A stretch of 64,000 bases of DNA from Domibacillus enclensis (GCF_900156125.1 NZ_FTLX01000010.1:42618-106617); one strand, 5' to 3'; shown: positions 54,282-63,825, numbered from the stretch's first letter. The notes: a model not told the origin generated them from the sequence alone. Numbers and translations are program-made.

Positions 54282-54563
54282 TTGTCTGAATCCAGTACGA
54301 CGACAGATGTGTTAGTAAACTTGCCAAAACAGTTTGTAAATGAACTTGACTGTTTTGCGGAGCAGGAAGAAATCAGCCGCAGTGAATTCATTTACCGCGC
54401 AACGAAAATGTATTTGCGTGAGCGTAAAAAACGCCATATCCAGGAATCAATGCGTCGCGGCTATATGGAAATGGCCAAGATCAACCTTGCAATTGCTTCC
54501 GAAGCGATGCAGGCGGAATTTGAGGCAGGAAACACAGTCGAACGTTTAGTAAGTGGAGGATAA
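54282..54563 (+). CDS. ndoAI: Antitoxin EndoAI (MazE-type)
   Basis: A 93-residue antitoxin with an N-terminal ribbon-helix-helix ([34 protein letters not shown]) and a C-terminal segment that covers the toxin. It starts with TTG at 54282 after GGTGGAGGTG and ends 5 bp before ndoA. A TATGAT near 54218 may be its -10. Confidence 0.93.
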   Translation: MSESSTTTDVLVNLPKQFVNELDCFAEQEEISRSEFIYRATKMYLRERKKRHIQESMRRGYMEMAKINLAIASEAMQAEFEAGNTVERLVSGG

Positions 54564-54568
54564 ACCGT

Positions 54569-54919
54569 GTGATCGTAAAACGTGGTGACGTATATTTTGC
54601 AGACCTGTCCCCTGTTGTCGGCTCCGAACAAGGCGGCGTCCGGCCTGTTCTTGTCGTTCAAAACGACATCGGGAATCGGTTCAGTCCCACTATTATCGTC
54701 GCAGCCATTACAGCTCAGATCCAAAAAGCCAAGCTGCCGACGCATGTGGAAATCAATGCGGAACGGTACGGGTTTGAAAGAGACTCCGTCATTTTGCTCG
54801 AACAGATTCGGACAATCGACAAGCAGCGGCTGACAGACAAGATAACGCAGCTCGACGAAGGAATGATGGAGAAAGTGGACGACGCTTTGCAAATCAGTTT
54901 AGGCCTTATACAATTTTAA
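54569..54919 (+). CDS. ndoA: mRNA interferase EndoA (MazF-type toxin)
   Basis: A 116-residue ribonuclease cutting RNA at UACAU in B. subtilis. The sequence [20 protein letters not shown] and [15 protein letters not shown] are nearly those of B. subtilis EndoA. It uses a GTG start. The position before rsbRA is conserved across Bacillus, so it is a core rather than mobile toxin-antitoxin pair. Confidence 0.95.
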   Translation: MIVKRGDVYFADLSPVVGSEQGGVRPVLVVQNDIGNRFSPTIIVAAITAQIQKAKLPTHVEINAERYGFERDSVILLEQIRTIDKQRLTDKITQLDEGMMEKVDDALQISLGLIQF

Positions 54920-54921
54920 CG

Positions 54922-54957
54922 AAGCACCTCCGTGTAATCGGCAGGTGCTTTTTTCTT
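54922..54957 (+). terminator. Intrinsic terminator of ndoAI-ndoA
   Basis: AAGCACCT pairs with AGGTGCTT across a 13-nt loop and is followed by T-rich sequence. Confidence 0.85.
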
Positions 54958-55005
54958 TTGAACCATAATTTTTCTTGTCTGGCAGGTGATACTGCTTTTG
55001 TATTG

Positions 55006-55035
55006 TTGACAGAACCTTTATAATGAAAATAATGA
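55006..55035 (+). promoter_or_regulatory. Possible SigA promoter of rsbRSTU
   Basis: TTGACA (55006-55011) with TAATGA (55030-55035) at 18 bp. The -35 is perfect; the -10 is weak. Confidence 0.4.
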
Positions 55036-55092
55036 ACGTTTTTGACGAAAACCGCGGGATGGTGAAGCGGACATAGGAATGGAGAGAACCGA

Positions 55093-55920
55093 ATGCGGAA
55101 AAAGATTTTTCAATATGTGCAATCTCACAGTGATGAGATTTTAAATGAATGGATTGAATTAATGCGCGCGGAAGCTGATGAACGAGCTTTCCAGGCGATG
55201 TCTGACCATATGTTTACAAAAACAAGCTCGGATTTTATTGAATTGGTTAAATCCAATTTTTCTGATTCAGAAGAAAAATTCCAAGAGCGTGCTGTCGATT
55301 TTTCTGAGAATATCGTGCGTCTCGGCTGGCCGTTAACGATGATCACAGAAGGACTGCGGGTTTTTAGTCAAATTGTCGAACAGGGCATGCAAAAATCCAA
55401 CGTCATCGATCAGGTCAGTTATATCGATTTTACAGCAGAGATCAATAACTGGATGTTCCCGATGTATAAAACCATCACGGAAGCTTATACGACCTCATGG
55501 GAGCGAACCGTTTCCCTTCAAAGAATTGCACTTCAGGAACTTTCAGCACCACTAATTCCTGTGTTTGATAAAATTTCCGTTATGCCGCTTGTCGGCACGA
55601 TCGATACCGAACGTGCAAAGCAAATTATGGAGAACTTGCTTGAGGGTGTGGTCAGTCACCGGGCAGAAGTTGTGTTGATCGACATTACAGGTGTTCCAGT
55701 TGTCGATACGATGGTGGCTCATCATATTATTCAAGCAGCAGAAGCGGTCCGGCTTGTGGGCGCAAAATGCACAATCGTCGGCATACGTCCGGAAATCGCC
55801 CAAACGATTGTGAACCTGGGGATTAACCTCGAGGAGGTAACAACAACAAGCACCTTGAAAAAAGGTGTGGAACAGGCGCTAGCGATGACATCAAGACAAA
55901 TTGTGGAGGTACACGAATGA
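55093..55920 (+). CDS. rsbRA: RsbR stressosome protein
   Basis: A 275-residue stressosome subunit. An N-terminal non-heme globin-like domain (residues 1-135) precedes a STAS domain (about 155-270) containing [16 protein letters not shown], where the phospho-acceptor threonines lie. With RsbS it forms the large complex that captures RsbT until stress. Its last 4 bp overlap rsbS. Confidence 0.93.
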   Translation: MRKKIFQYVQSHSDEILNEWIELMRAEADERAFQAMSDHMFTKTSSDFIELVKSNFSDSEEKFQERAVDFSENIVRLGWPLTMITEGLRVFSQIVEQGMQKSNVIDQVSYIDFTAEINNWMFPMYKTITEAYTTSWERTVSLQRIALQELSAPLIPVFDKISVMPLVGTIDTERAKQIMENLLEGVVSHRAEVVLIDITGVPVVDTMVAHHIIQAAEAVRLVGAKCTIVGIRPEIAQTIVNLGINLEEVTTTSTLKKGVEQALAMTSRQIVEVHE

Positions 55921-56279
55921 ATATGCGAATTCCGATTTTAAAACTGCATGACACGCTTCTTATATCAATTCAATGGGAACTTGATGATCAAACAGCGCTG
56001 CAATTTCAAGAAGACCTCTTACACAAGATTCACGAAACGAGTGCCAGAGGCGTCGTAATCGATTTTACATCGATCGATTTTATTGACTCCTTTATTGCCA
56101 AGGTGCTTGGCGACGTCATCAGCATGTCCAAGCTGATGGGTGCTAAAGTCGTTATTACCGGCATTCAGCCTGCTGTTGCCATTACATTAATCGAATTAGG
56201 TATCCGTTTGGAGGAAGTGATGACCGCACTGGATCTCGAAAAAGGTTTGGAGAAACTTCAACGGGAACTGGGGGACTGA
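55917..56279 (+). CDS. rsbS: RsbS stressosome scaffold
   Basis: A 120-residue single STAS domain. The phosphorylated Ser is in [18 protein letters not shown] near residue 59. RsbS holds RsbT in the stressosome; phosphorylation by RsbT releases it. Confidence 0.95.
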   Translation: MNMRIPILKLHDTLLISIQWELDDQTALQFQEDLLHKIHETSARGVVIDFTSIDFIDSFIAKVLGDVISMSKLMGAKVVITGIQPAVAITLIELGIRLEEVMTALDLEKGLEKLQRELGD

Positions 56280-56283
56280 AACG

Positions 56284-56679
56284 ATGGACTCTAGTGTGAA
56301 AATTATAAACGAATGGGATATCGTAGCGGCGAGGCAGCTCGGCCGAAATGTGGCTAAAGAGCTCGGGTTTGGCACTGTGGACCAGGCGCGAATCACGACT
56401 GCGATCAGTGAACTGGCCCGTAATATTTATTTATACGCGGGACAGGGAGAAATTACGATAGAGAAAGTAGAGAATGGAGCGAAAAGAGGCATGACCATCA
56501 TTTCTCGTGACGAAGGACCGGGCATCCCCGATCTTCGCAAAGTCATGGAGGATGGCTTCTCAACTTCTGGAGGACTGGGAGCAGGACTACCTGGCGTAAA
56601 ACGGCTTATGGATGAATTTTCTATCGAATCGACGCCCGGGGAAGGAACGCTTATTCAGTCGGTGAAGTGGCTTCGTTAG
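56284..56679 (+). CDS. rsbT: RsbT serine kinase
   Basis: A 131-residue GHKL-type kinase (TAISELARNIYLYAG, RDEGPGIPDL, GLGAGLPGVKRLMDEF). It phosphorylates RsbS and RsbR and then activates RsbU. Confidence 0.95.
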   Translation: MDSSVKIINEWDIVAARQLGRNVAKELGFGTVDQARITTAISELARNIYLYAGQGEITIEKVENGAKRGMTIISRDEGPGIPDLRKVMEDGFSTSGGLGAGLPGVKRLMDEFSIESTPGEGTLIQSVKWLR

Positions 56680-56689
56680 GAGGGCAAGA

Positions 56690-57700
56690 ATGAATTTTAG
56701 AGATACGATGCTCGATGAATATAAAGAAATCTTAAAAACATACATCAATGACCAGACTGAGCAGGCTCTGTACATGAGCCAAAAGTTCAGCAGAAAGTCG
56801 ATCGAGTTTAAAATCTCGCCGGAAGAGATGATCAGCCTTCATAAAACGTCTATTATGGAGCTTGAACCGGAGCTTCCGGAATCTCTTCTGCTCTCTCTTG
56901 ATATTTTGCTGGAAGTGATGATGAGCTATGGGCTGGCTTACCGTGAGCACCAAAGTCTTCGCACTATCCAGCGGGAGCTCATTAATGAAATTGAAGTTGC
57001 TGCCAGCATGCAGCAGACATTGCTTGGCACGCAGATTCCCAATATTCCTTCAATGGATATTGGCGCAATCAGTGTGCCGGCCAAGCAGATGAGCGGGGAT
57101 TACTATCATTTTGTCTCGCATGAAAATGGCGCAATCAGCGTAGCGATTGCTGATATTATCGGCAAAGGGATACCAGCTGCTCTTTGCATGTCCATGATCA
57201 AATACTCCATGGACAGTATGCCTGAAGACAGCCAGGCGCCAGGAGATGTATTGGAGCGGCTCAATCGGGTAGTGGAGCAAAATGTCGATCCGACCATGTT
57301 CATTACGATGTTCAGCGGATTATATAACCCGGAGACTCATATGTTTTCCTATTCGTCAGCTGGACACGAGCCCGGCTTTTTTTATCATGCCGAAACAGGG
57401 GAATTTGAAGAGCTTCAAGCGAAGGGTTTACTGCTGGGTGTCGATAAAAAAGCGAAATACAATGAGTATGACCGGAAAGTTGAAGTAGGCGATGTCATTT
57501 TGCTTATGTCTGATGGTGTCACAGAATGCCGGACAGAGGACGGTTTTTTAGAAGTGGATACACTGATTGGATACATTGAGAAATATATCCATCTAGGCTC
57601 GCAGGAAATCGCCAATAAAGTCTACAAGGAACTGGAGTACTTGCAGGACTTTCAGCTGAGAGATGATTTTACCCTTATTATTTTGAAAAGAACCATATAG
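56690..57700 (+). CDS. rsbU: RsbU PP2C phosphatase
   Basis: A 336-residue protein. The N-terminal helical domain (1-85) binds RsbT, and the C-terminal PP2C phosphatase domain carries metal-binding acidic motifs (AKQMSGDYYHF, ADIIGKGIPAAL, MSDGVTE, DDFTLIIL). It dephosphorylates RsbV under environmental stress. Confidence 0.95.
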   Translation: MNFRDTMLDEYKEILKTYINDQTEQALYMSQKFSRKSIEFKISPEEMISLHKTSIMELEPELPESLLLSLDILLEVMMSYGLAYREHQSLRTIQRELINEIEVAASMQQTLLGTQIPNIPSMDIGAISVPAKQMSGDYYHFVSHENGAISVAIADIIGKGIPAALCMSMIKYSMDSMPEDSQAPGDVLERLNRVVEQNVDPTMFITMFSGLYNPETHMFSYSSAGHEPGFFYHAETGEFEELQAKGLLLGVDKKAKYNEYDRKVEVGDVILLMSDGVTECRTEDGFLEVDTLIGYIEKYIHLGSQEIANKVYKELEYLQDFQLRDDFTLIILKRTI

Positions 57701-57703
57701 CTG

Positions 57704-57729
57704 GTTTAACAGCACCAGGCGTCGGGTAG
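57704..57729 (+). promoter_or_regulatory. SigB promoter of rsbV-rsbW-sigB-rsbX
   Basis: GTTTAA (57704-57709), 14 bp, GGGTAG (57724-57729), the standard autoregulatory site between rsbU and rsbV. Confidence 0.85.
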
Positions 57730-57785
57730 TAGAAGGATATTGGAAAGAACGAAGCGATAATTAATGCTAAAGGTGGTTTACTTGA

Positions 57786-58115
57786 ATGAACATTACGATT
57801 GACGTACAAGAACAAGCACAGCAGACAACGATCAACCTTGCTGGTGAAATTGATGCATATACAGCTCCGAAGTTACGTGAAACAGCTTTTCCTTACACTG
57901 AAAAACAAGGAGCAGATATCGTCATTGATCTGTCTGGTGTTACGTATATGGACAGTACAGGTCTCGGCGTATTCGTCGGGCTTTTTAAAAGCTTAAATGC
58001 GAACAATGGCACACTAAAATTAACAGGATTATCTGATCGGTTAAAGAGACTTTTTGATATTACAGGCCTTGCAGACATCATGAACATCAACTCTGGATCA
58101 GAAGGTGGCGTGTAA
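57786..58115 (+). CDS. rsbV: Anti-anti-sigma factor RsbV
   Basis: A 109-residue STAS protein with the regulatory Ser in TYMDSTGLGVFVG near residue 57. Unphosphorylated RsbV binds RsbW and frees SigB. A good RBS (AAAGGTGG) precedes it. Confidence 0.95.
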   Translation: MNITIDVQEQAQQTTINLAGEIDAYTAPKLRETAFPYTEKQGADIVIDLSGVTYMDSTGLGVFVGLFKSLNANNGTLKLTGLSDRLKRLFDITGLADIMNINSGSEGGV

Positions 58116-58117
58116 GA

Positions 58118-58582
58118 ATGAAATATGCTGATTACATCGAAATGAAAATCCCGGCCAGACCAGAATTTGTCGGAATCACGAGACTGACGCTATCCGGCAT
58201 TGCCAGCCGAATGGGTTTCACTTATGATACGATTGAAGATTTGAAAATTGCCACAAGCGAAGCGATTACAAATGCGGTTCAGCATGCTTATAAGGGAGAA
58301 GATGGTGAAGTGCTGATCGGCTTCAGTCTTCATGAAGACCATCTCGAGGTCGTTGTATCAGATAATGGAAACAGCTTTAATTTTCATGAAACGAAAGAAG
58401 CGCTTGGTCCATACAAAGAAAATTCCATCGAATTTCTTCGTGAAGGAGGGCTGGGGCTTTATTTAATCGAAACATTAATGGATGAAGTGAAAGTACACCA
58501 GAATGAAGGGATTACATTGTTTATGACAAAGTATCTCGAAGGAGAGCAGGTGGAGAGGGATGCAGAAACCGTCTCGACCTAA
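58118..58582 (+). CDS. rsbW: Anti-sigma B factor and kinase RsbW
   Basis: A 154-residue GHKL kinase (SEAITNAVQHAYKGE, VSDNGNSF, GGLGLYLIETLMDEV). It binds SigB or phosphorylates RsbV. The end overlaps sigB by 23 bp, keeping the two proteins balanced. Confidence 0.95.
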   Translation: MKYADYIEMKIPARPEFVGITRLTLSGIASRMGFTYDTIEDLKIATSEAITNAVQHAYKGEDGEVLIGFSLHEDHLEVVVSDNGNSFNFHETKEALGPYKENSIEFLREGGLGLYLIETLMDEVKVHQNEGITLFMTKYLEGEQVERDAETVST

Positions 58583-59354
58583 TCAAGCTGCAAAGCTTCA
58601 GGCCATTGAATGGATTAAAGCGTTCCAGGAAAATGGAGATCGAGAGGCACAGGATAAGCTCGTCAAGCATTATCAGGGACTTGTCGAATCCATCGCCAGA
58701 AAGTATTCAAAAGGACGTTCGCATCATGAGGATATCGTACAGGTCGGCATGATGGGGCTGCTTGGAGCCATTCGGCGGTATGACGATTCGTTCGGGAAAA
58801 GCTTTGAGGCGTTCGCTATCCCAACCATTGTTGGAGAAATCAAGCGCTTCTTGCGCGACAAAACCTGGAGTGTCCATGTACCCCGCCGGATCAAGGAACT
58901 CGGGCCAAAGATTAAGTCCGCGAACGAAGAACTAACGACTTCCTTGCAGCGTTCGCCAAAGGTAAGCGAGATTGCCCAATACCTGGATATTCCTGAAGAA
59001 GAAGTGCTCGAAGCGATGGAAATGGGGAAAAGCTACCAGGCTTTATCCGTTGATCATTCGATCGAAGCGGATTCAGACGGCAGCACAGTGACACTGCTTG
59101 ACATTGTCGGCAACCGTGAAGAAGGATATGAACGAGTGGACCAGCGCCTTGTACTTGAAAAAGTACTGCACGTTTTATCAGACCGCGAAAAGCAGATTAT
59201 CCAATTCACGTATTTGGAAAATTTAAGCCAAAAAGATGCGGGAGACAAGCTGGGCATTTCTCAAATGCACGTGTCAAGGCTGCAACGGAGAGCGATTAAA
59301 AAGCTGAAAGAAGCGATTCATGCTGAGGCGTATTCCACGGAGCACCTTTCTTGA
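58560..59354 (+). CDS. sigB: RNA polymerase sigma factor SigB
   Basis: A 264-residue group 3 sigma factor of general stress. Region 2 contains HHEDIVQVGMMGLLGAIRRYD and FAIPTIVGEIKRFLRDKTW; region 4 ends with GDKLGISQMHVSRLQRRAIK. Nearly all conserved positions of Bacillus SigB are kept. Confidence 0.97.
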   Translation: MQKPSRPNQAAKLQAIEWIKAFQENGDREAQDKLVKHYQGLVESIARKYSKGRSHHEDIVQVGMMGLLGAIRRYDDSFGKSFEAFAIPTIVGEIKRFLRDKTWSVHVPRRIKELGPKIKSANEELTTSLQRSPKVSEIAQYLDIPEEEVLEAMEMGKSYQALSVDHSIEADSDGSTVTLLDIVGNREEGYERVDQRLVLEKVLHVLSDREKQIIQFTYLENLSQKDAGDKLGISQMHVSRLQRRAIKKLKEAIHAEAYSTEHLS

Positions 59355-59950
59355 TGGAGAGAGAGAAAAGCAAATGGCTGGAATTGGTCGCAGGCACCCA
59401 TTCAAAAGGCGGAAATTCTCACTGTGGAGACACGTATTTCTTTGTCCAGGATGATACGTCATTTGTTTGCCTGCTTGCTGATGGTCTTGGCAGCGGCCGA
59501 TTCGCTTATGAATCGTCTTATGCCGCTTTGGAAATTGTGGAGCGTGAATGGAAGAGAGAGTCCATTGAAGGCATGATGGACCTCATTAATAAAGCGATGT
59601 TTCAAAAGCGGGGAGCGGCAGTCGCTTTGTTTAAGGTTGATTTTGAAACAAAGACCTTTGAGTACACGTGCGTAGGCAATATTCGGTTTTATCTGTATGG
59701 ACCAGATGGAAAGCTGACATATCCGTTGCCCGTGACAGGGTATCTTTCCGGGCGGCCACAGCGGTACAGAATGGAGCATTTCGTGTATCAGCCGGGCAGC
59801 AAGTTTTTAGTTCATTCGGATGGCGTCGTTCTGTTGAACACAAAAGAGCTTATGCGCTACCGAAGCACAGAACAAATCGCAGCAGAACTGGACACAGTCG
59901 CTGCAAAATCAAATGATGATGCGACTTTTCTTGTAGGAAACCTGCTGTAA
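59351..59950 (+). CDS. rsbX: RsbX phosphatase
   Basis: A 199-residue PP2C-like phosphatase that resets the stressosome by dephosphorylating RsbS and RsbR. Motifs LLADGLGSG and HSDGVVL are present. The start overlaps sigB by 4 bp. The stop codon lies in the loop of the terminator. Confidence 0.92.
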   Translation: MMEREKSKWLELVAGTHSKGGNSHCGDTYFFVQDDTSFVCLLADGLGSGRFAYESSYAALEIVEREWKRESIEGMMDLINKAMFQKRGAAVALFKVDFETKTFEYTCVGNIRFYLYGPDGKLTYPLPVTGYLSGRPQRYRMEHFVYQPGSKFLVHSDGVVLLNTKELMRYRSTEQIAAELDTVAAKSNDDATFLVGNLL

Positions 59951-59966
59951 TCAGCGGGTTTTTTTG
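59938..59966 (+). terminator. Terminator of the sigB operon with the rsbX stop codon in its loop
   Basis: AAACCTGCTG (59938-59947) pairs with CAGCGGGTTT (59952-59961), loop TAAT containing the TAA stop (59948-59950), then a T run. Confidence 0.88.
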
Positions 59967-60015
59967 TTTTTTGCTACAATAGAGGCAGTCGAATGAAAGA
60001 AGCGGAGGCACGAAG

Positions 60016-62166
60016 ATGAATGAGCAATTGATCAAAGCAACGGCAGCTGACACGGGGAGCAGTGAAAAGCAAGTACAGGCTGTTATTCAATTAACGGAAG
60101 AAGGCAACACAATCCCGTTTATCGCGCGTTATCGAAAAGAAATGACGGGCTCTCTAGACGAAGTTGAAATACGGTCGATTTTAGAGCGGCATACATATCG
60201 GAAAAATGTGGAGCAGCGTAAAGAAGAAGTGAGCCGTTCCATTACAGAGCAGGAAAAGATGACACCGGAGCTGAATGCAGCCATTCAAGCTGCGAAAACA
60301 TTGCAGGCAGTCGAGGATTTATATCGTCCATTTAAACAAAAAAAACGGACAAAGGCGTCAGTAGCGAAAGAAAAAGGGCTTGAGCCGCTGGCGAAATGGC
60401 TTCTTTCTTGTCAGGTCCCGGCAGAGATTGATCAGGAAGCGAAACAATATGTAAGCGATACAGTAGCAAATGCGGAAGAGGCTCTTGCAGGCGCATCCGA
60501 TATCATTGCCGAAACAATCGCAGATGATGCCTCAGTCCGCCAGCGTATTCGTCTTGATATGACGAAATACGGGAAAGTAAAAACAGAGGTAAAAGGCGAA
60601 GACGAAAAAGAAGTGTTTAAAATGTATTATGACTATGAAGAGCCTGTAAACAAAATAGCGCCTCACCGCACGCTGGCGATTAACCGCGGCGAAAGTGAAG
60701 GAGTGTTAAAGGTGGCTGTTGCCTTTGATGAAGAACGCGTGATTCGGTACTTAACGGGCAAATTTATTCGAAATGAACAAAGTAATGCGGCGCCGATTAT
60801 TTTAAACGCCGCACGTGATGCGTTTAAGCGGCTGATTCGGCCGTCCGTTGAGCGTGAGGTTCGGAACGAGCTGACGGAAAAAGCGGAAGAACGGGCCATT
60901 CATATTTTTTCTGAGAACTTAAAAAATCTTCTTCTCCAGCCGCCGCTAAAAGGCAAGGTCGTGCTTGCGGTTGATCCGGCCTATCGCACGGGCTGCAAAT
61001 TAGCGGTCATTGATGAAATCGGAAAGGTGCTGGCGATTAAAGTCATTTATCCGCACACAGGGGAAGGCAAGCGCAAGGAAGCAAAAGGCTTGTTCAAGCA
61101 GCTGGCCGATGAATTCGCGGCGGATATTATCGCAATCGGAAATGGCACAGCATCGCGTGAAACAGAACAGTTCGTCGTAGAAATGCTGCCGGAGCTTTCA
61201 AAAAAAGCGGCGTATATTATTGTAAATGAAGCGGGTGCCAGTGTATATTCTGCATCGGACATCGCTCGCGAGGAATTTCCTCATCTTCAAGTAGAGGAGC
61301 GGAGTGCGGTTTCAATCGGACGGCGTATTCAGGACCCGCTGGCTGAGCTCGTGAAAATTGACCCGCAATCGATTGGCGTCGGACAATACCAGCATGATGT
61401 TTCACAAAAAAAATTGTCCGGTTCCCTTGCGTTTGTAGTGGAAACAGCAGTAAACAGAGTCGGTGTAGATGTTAATACAGCTTCTCCATCTCTGCTGGAG
61501 CACGTGGCAGGGTTAAACAAAACCGTCGCTAAAAACATCGTGCAGTTCCGCGAAGAGAATGGAAAATTCACCAAACGGTCCGTTATAAAAAAAGTTCCGC
61601 GTCTTGGCGGCAAAACATTCGAGCAGTGCATTGGATTCCTGCGCATCACAGACGGAGACGAACCGCTTGACCGGACACCGATTCACCCGGAAAATTATAA
61701 AGCAGTCTCTGCCCTGCTGGCGTCAATCGGCTTTAAAACAGCGGATATTGGATCGCCTGCCTTAACAGAAGCACTGCAGAAGATCGACTTAAAGCAAATG
61801 TCGGAATCGCTTGATATTGGTGAAGTAACATTAAAAGACATAATGGATTCTCTTCAAAAGCCTGGCCGTGATCCTCGGGATGAAATGGCCGCTCCGCTTT
61901 TGAAAACAGACATTTTAAAGATGGAAGACCTTCAAAAGGGAATGGAGCTAGAAGGAACGGTTCGAAATGTAACCGATTTTGGTGCTTTCGTCGACATAGG
62001 AGTCAAGCAGGATGGGCTTGTCCACATTTCCAAGCTGAAAAAAGGCTTCGTGAAAAATCCGTTTGATGTTGTATCGGTTGGCGACATCGTGACAGTCTGG
62101 GTAGACGGCGTAGAGGCAGCTAAAGGAAGAATCTCATTAACGATGGTTAAAAACGAGCTAACATAA
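60016..62166 (+). CDS. tex: Tex-family transcription accessory / RNA-binding protein (YdcI)
   Basis: A 716-residue Tex protein. It comprises an N-terminal helical region, a YqgF/RuvC-like domain (VVLAVDPAYRTGCKLAVID near 320), helix-hairpin-helix motifs near 500 (LEHVAGLNKTVAKNIVQFR) and a C-terminal S1 domain from about 645 (VRNVTDFGAFVDIGVKQDGL). The place after rsbX is that of B. subtilis ydcI. It overlaps sprT by one base. Confidence 0.95.
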   Translation: MNEQLIKATAADTGSSEKQVQAVIQLTEEGNTIPFIARYRKEMTGSLDEVEIRSILERHTYRKNVEQRKEEVSRSITEQEKMTPELNAAIQAAKTLQAVEDLYRPFKQKKRTKASVAKEKGLEPLAKWLLSCQVPAEIDQEAKQYVSDTVANAEEALAGASDIIAETIADDASVRQRIRLDMTKYGKVKTEVKGEDEKEVFKMYYDYEEPVNKIAPHRTLAINRGESEGVLKVAVAFDEERVIRYLTGKFIRNEQSNAAPIILNAARDAFKRLIRPSVEREVRNELTEKAEERAIHIFSENLKNLLLQPPLKGKVVLAVDPAYRTGCKLAVIDEIGKVLAIKVIYPHTGEGKRKEAKGLFKQLADEFAADIIAIGNGTASRETEQFVVEMLPELSKKAAYIIVNEAGASVYSASDIAREEFPHLQVEERSAVSIGRRIQDPLAELVKIDPQSIGVGQYQHDVSQKKLSGSLAFVVETAVNRVGVDVNTASPSLLEHVAGLNKTVAKNIVQFREENGKFTKRSVIKKVPRLGGKTFEQCIGFLRITDGDEPLDRTPIHPENYKAVSALLASIGFKTADIGSPALTEALQKIDLKQMSESLDIGEVTLKDIMDSLQKPGRDPRDEMAAPLLKTDILKMEDLQKGMELEGTVRNVTDFGAFVDIGVKQDGLVHISKLKKGFVKNPFDVVSVGDIVTVWVDGVEAAKGRISLTMVKNELT

Positions 62167-62630
62167 TGATAAGCGATGAAAGGCTTCAAAAACTGACGGA
62201 AGAGCTCTCTCTTCAGTTTTTTGACCGTCCATTTCTTCACCGGACATATATAAACAAGCGGCTTCGCACGACAGGGGGCCGCTATCTGCTCCATTCACAT
62301 CATATAGAAGTGAACGGGAAATACTTCGAAGTGTACGGGGAAAAAGAGATTGTTGGCATCTTGAAGCACGAATTGTGCCATTATCATCTGCATTTGCTGG
62401 GCAAGGGCTATAAGCACGGAGACGATGATTTCAAGAAGCTTTTAAAACAAACGGGTTCACCTCGATATTGCCGGCCGCTTCCTGCTGCACCGGGCGGGCA
62501 AGTGAAGCGCCGTGTTCTTCTTTACCGTTGTACCGTATGCGGCAAAATGTATGAAAGACGGCGCCGCGTGAACGTGAAAAAGTATGCTTGCGGCATTTGC
62601 AGAGGAACCATAAGTGAAATGATGAAATAA
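62166..62630 (+). CDS. SprT-family zinc protein (YdcK)
   Basis: A 154-residue SprT-like protein. The HExxH metalloprotease motif is KHELCHYHLH near residue 69, and a C-terminal zinc ribbon has CTVCGKMYERRRR and YACGICRG. Eukaryotic relatives repair DNA-protein cross-links; the bacterial role is open. The start overlaps the tex stop by one base (TAATG). Confidence 0.92.
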   Translation: MISDERLQKLTEELSLQFFDRPFLHRTYINKRLRTTGGRYLLHSHHIEVNGKYFEVYGEKEIVGILKHELCHYHLHLLGKGYKHGDDDFKKLLKQTGSPRYCRPLPAAPGGQVKRRVLLYRCTVCGKMYERRRRVNVKKYACGICRGTISEMMK

Positions 62631-62644
62631 TAATATTGACAGAT

Positions 62645-62683
62645 GCTGCTTCAATTGATATTTTAATTGAGCAGCTTTTTTTT
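62645..62683 (+). terminator. Intrinsic terminator after sprT
   Basis: GCTGC-TTCAATT pairs with AATTGA-GCAGC and is followed by eight T. Confidence 0.9.
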
Positions 62684-62721
62684 GAAAAGGATCGTCTAAG
62701 AGAAAATACTTCAAAAAAATG

Positions 62722-62751
62722 TTGACTTCAATTTAGTAGATCGATTATAAT
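62722..62751 (+). promoter_or_regulatory. Promoter of the tRNA cluster
   Basis: TTGACT (62722-62727), 18 bp, TATAAT (62746-62751), 29 bp before tRNA-Asn. Confidence 0.8.
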
Positions 62752-62780
62752 ACTAATTGTCGATCAGGTAAAATCATTAT

Positions 62781-62855
62781 TCCGCAGTAGCTCAGTGGTA
62801 GAGCAATCGGCTGTTAACCGATCGGTCGCAAGTTCGAGTCTTGCCTGCGGAGCCA
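62781..62855 (+). tRNA. tRNA-Asn (GTT)
   Basis: Full cloverleaf: acceptor TCCGCAG/CTGCGGA, anticodon GTT in CTGTTAA, TTCGAGT in the T loop, CCA encoded. Confidence 0.97.
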
Positions 62856-62863
62856 TAATATCT

Positions 62864-62954
62864 GGGGAAGTACTCAAGAGGCTGAAGAGGCGCCCCTGCT
62901 AAGGGTGTAGGTCGGGTAACCGGCGCGAGGGTTCAAATCCCTCCTTCTCCGCCA
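62864..62954 (+). tRNA. tRNA-Ser (GCT)
   Basis: 91 nt with a long variable arm. Anticodon GCT in CTGCTAA; acceptor GGGGAAG/CTTCTCC with one wobble; CCA encoded. Confidence 0.96.
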
Positions 62955-62972
62955 GATTTATATTTTTATGTC

Positions 62973-63044
62973 GGCCCCTTGGTCAAGCGGTTAAGACACC
63001 GCCCTTTCACGGCGGTAACACGGGTTCGAATCCCGTAGGGGTCA
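62973..63044 (+). tRNA. tRNA-Glu (TTC)
   Basis: Anticodon TTC in CTTTCAC; acceptor GGCCCCT/AGGGGTC. CCA is not encoded (the sequence reads ATTG after the acceptor), the only one of the ten lacking it, so it needs the CCA-adding enzyme. Confidence 0.96.
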
Positions 63045-63098
63045 TTGCATTGTCGGGAAGCCGGCTTTACCGGTTTCCTTTCTTTATGCTCACTTTTT

Positions 63099-63175
63099 GG
63101 TCCGGTAGTTCAGTTGGTTAGAATGCCTGCCTGTCACGCAGGAGGTCGCGGGTTCGAGTCCCGTCCGGACCGCCA
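63099..63175 (+). tRNA. tRNA-Asp (GTC)
   Basis: Anticodon GTC in CTGTCAC; acceptor GGTCCGG/CCGGACC; CCA encoded. Confidence 0.97.
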
Positions 63176-63191
63176 TTCTTTAATGTGTTAA

Positions 63192-63266
63192 TGGGCTATA
63201 GCCAAGCGGTAAGGCAACGGACTTTGACTCCGTCACGCGAAGGTTCGAATCCTTCTAGCCCAGCCA
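63192..63266 (+). tRNA. tRNA-Gln (TTG)
   Basis: Anticodon TTG in CTTTGAC; acceptor TGGGCTA/TAGCCCA; CCA encoded. Confidence 0.97.
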
Positions 63267-63272
63267 TTTTTC

Positions 63273-63348
63273 GAGCCATTAGCTCAGTTGGTAGAGCATC
63301 TGACTTTTAATCAGAGGGTCGAAGGTTCGAGTCCTTCATGGCTCACCA
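63273..63348 (+). tRNA. tRNA-Lys (TTT)
   Basis: Anticodon TTT in CTTTTAA; acceptor GAGCCAT/ATGGCTC; CCA encoded. Confidence 0.97.
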
Positions 63349-63377
63349 TTTTATTTTAAACAGAACGCTAAAAAGTG

Positions 63378-63406
63378 TTGACCAACTAAATTGGATCATG
63401 TATAAT
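63378..63406 (+). promoter_or_regulatory. Internal promoter of the tRNA cluster
   Basis: TTGACC (63378-63383), 17 bp, TATAAT (63401-63406), in the 102-bp gap before tRNA-Leu. It could supply the last four tRNAs and the rRNA genes. Confidence 0.8.
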
Positions 63407-63450
63407 CTAATCTTGTTGGTAAATGAAATTGGTGCACGGAACGCTTACAT

Positions 63451-63536
<86 letters not shown>

Positions 63537-63544
63537 ATTATAAA

Positions 63545-63621
63545 GCGCCCGTAGCTCAATTGGATAGAGTACTTGACTACGAATCAAGCGGTTAGAGGTT
63601 CGAGTCCTCTCGGGCGCGCCA
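63545..63621 (+). tRNA. tRNA-Arg (ACG)
   Basis: Anticodon ACG in CTACGAA, presumably edited to inosine; acceptor GCGCCCG/CGGGCGC; CCA encoded. Confidence 0.97.
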
Positions 63622-63641
63622 CTATAATATATTAAACGATC

Positions 63642-63718
63642 CGGGAAGTAGCTCAGCTTGGTAGAGCACTTGGTTTGGGACCAAGGGGTCGCAGGTTCGA
63701 ATCCTGTCTTCCCGACCA
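63642..63718 (+). tRNA. tRNA-Pro (TGG)
   Basis: Anticodon TGG in TTTGGGA; acceptor CGGGAAG/CTTCCCG; CCA encoded. Confidence 0.97.
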
Positions 63719-63751
63719 TTTTATCTTAATCGATAAAACGAGTCATTATAT

Positions 63752-63825
63752 GCGGGTGTAGTTTAATGGTAAAACCTCAGCCTTCCAAGCTGATGTCGTG
63801 GGTTCGATTCCCATCACCCGCTCCA
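63752..63825 (+). tRNA. tRNA-Gly (TCC)
   Basis: Anticodon TCC in CTTCCAA; acceptor GCGGGTG/CACCCGC; CCA encoded. Confidence 0.97.

Noticed and set aside
54282..54919. ndoAI-ndoA as a mobile toxin-antitoxin or defence module
   Set aside because: The pair sits at its conserved place between alr and rsbRA and is core chromosomal in Bacillus.
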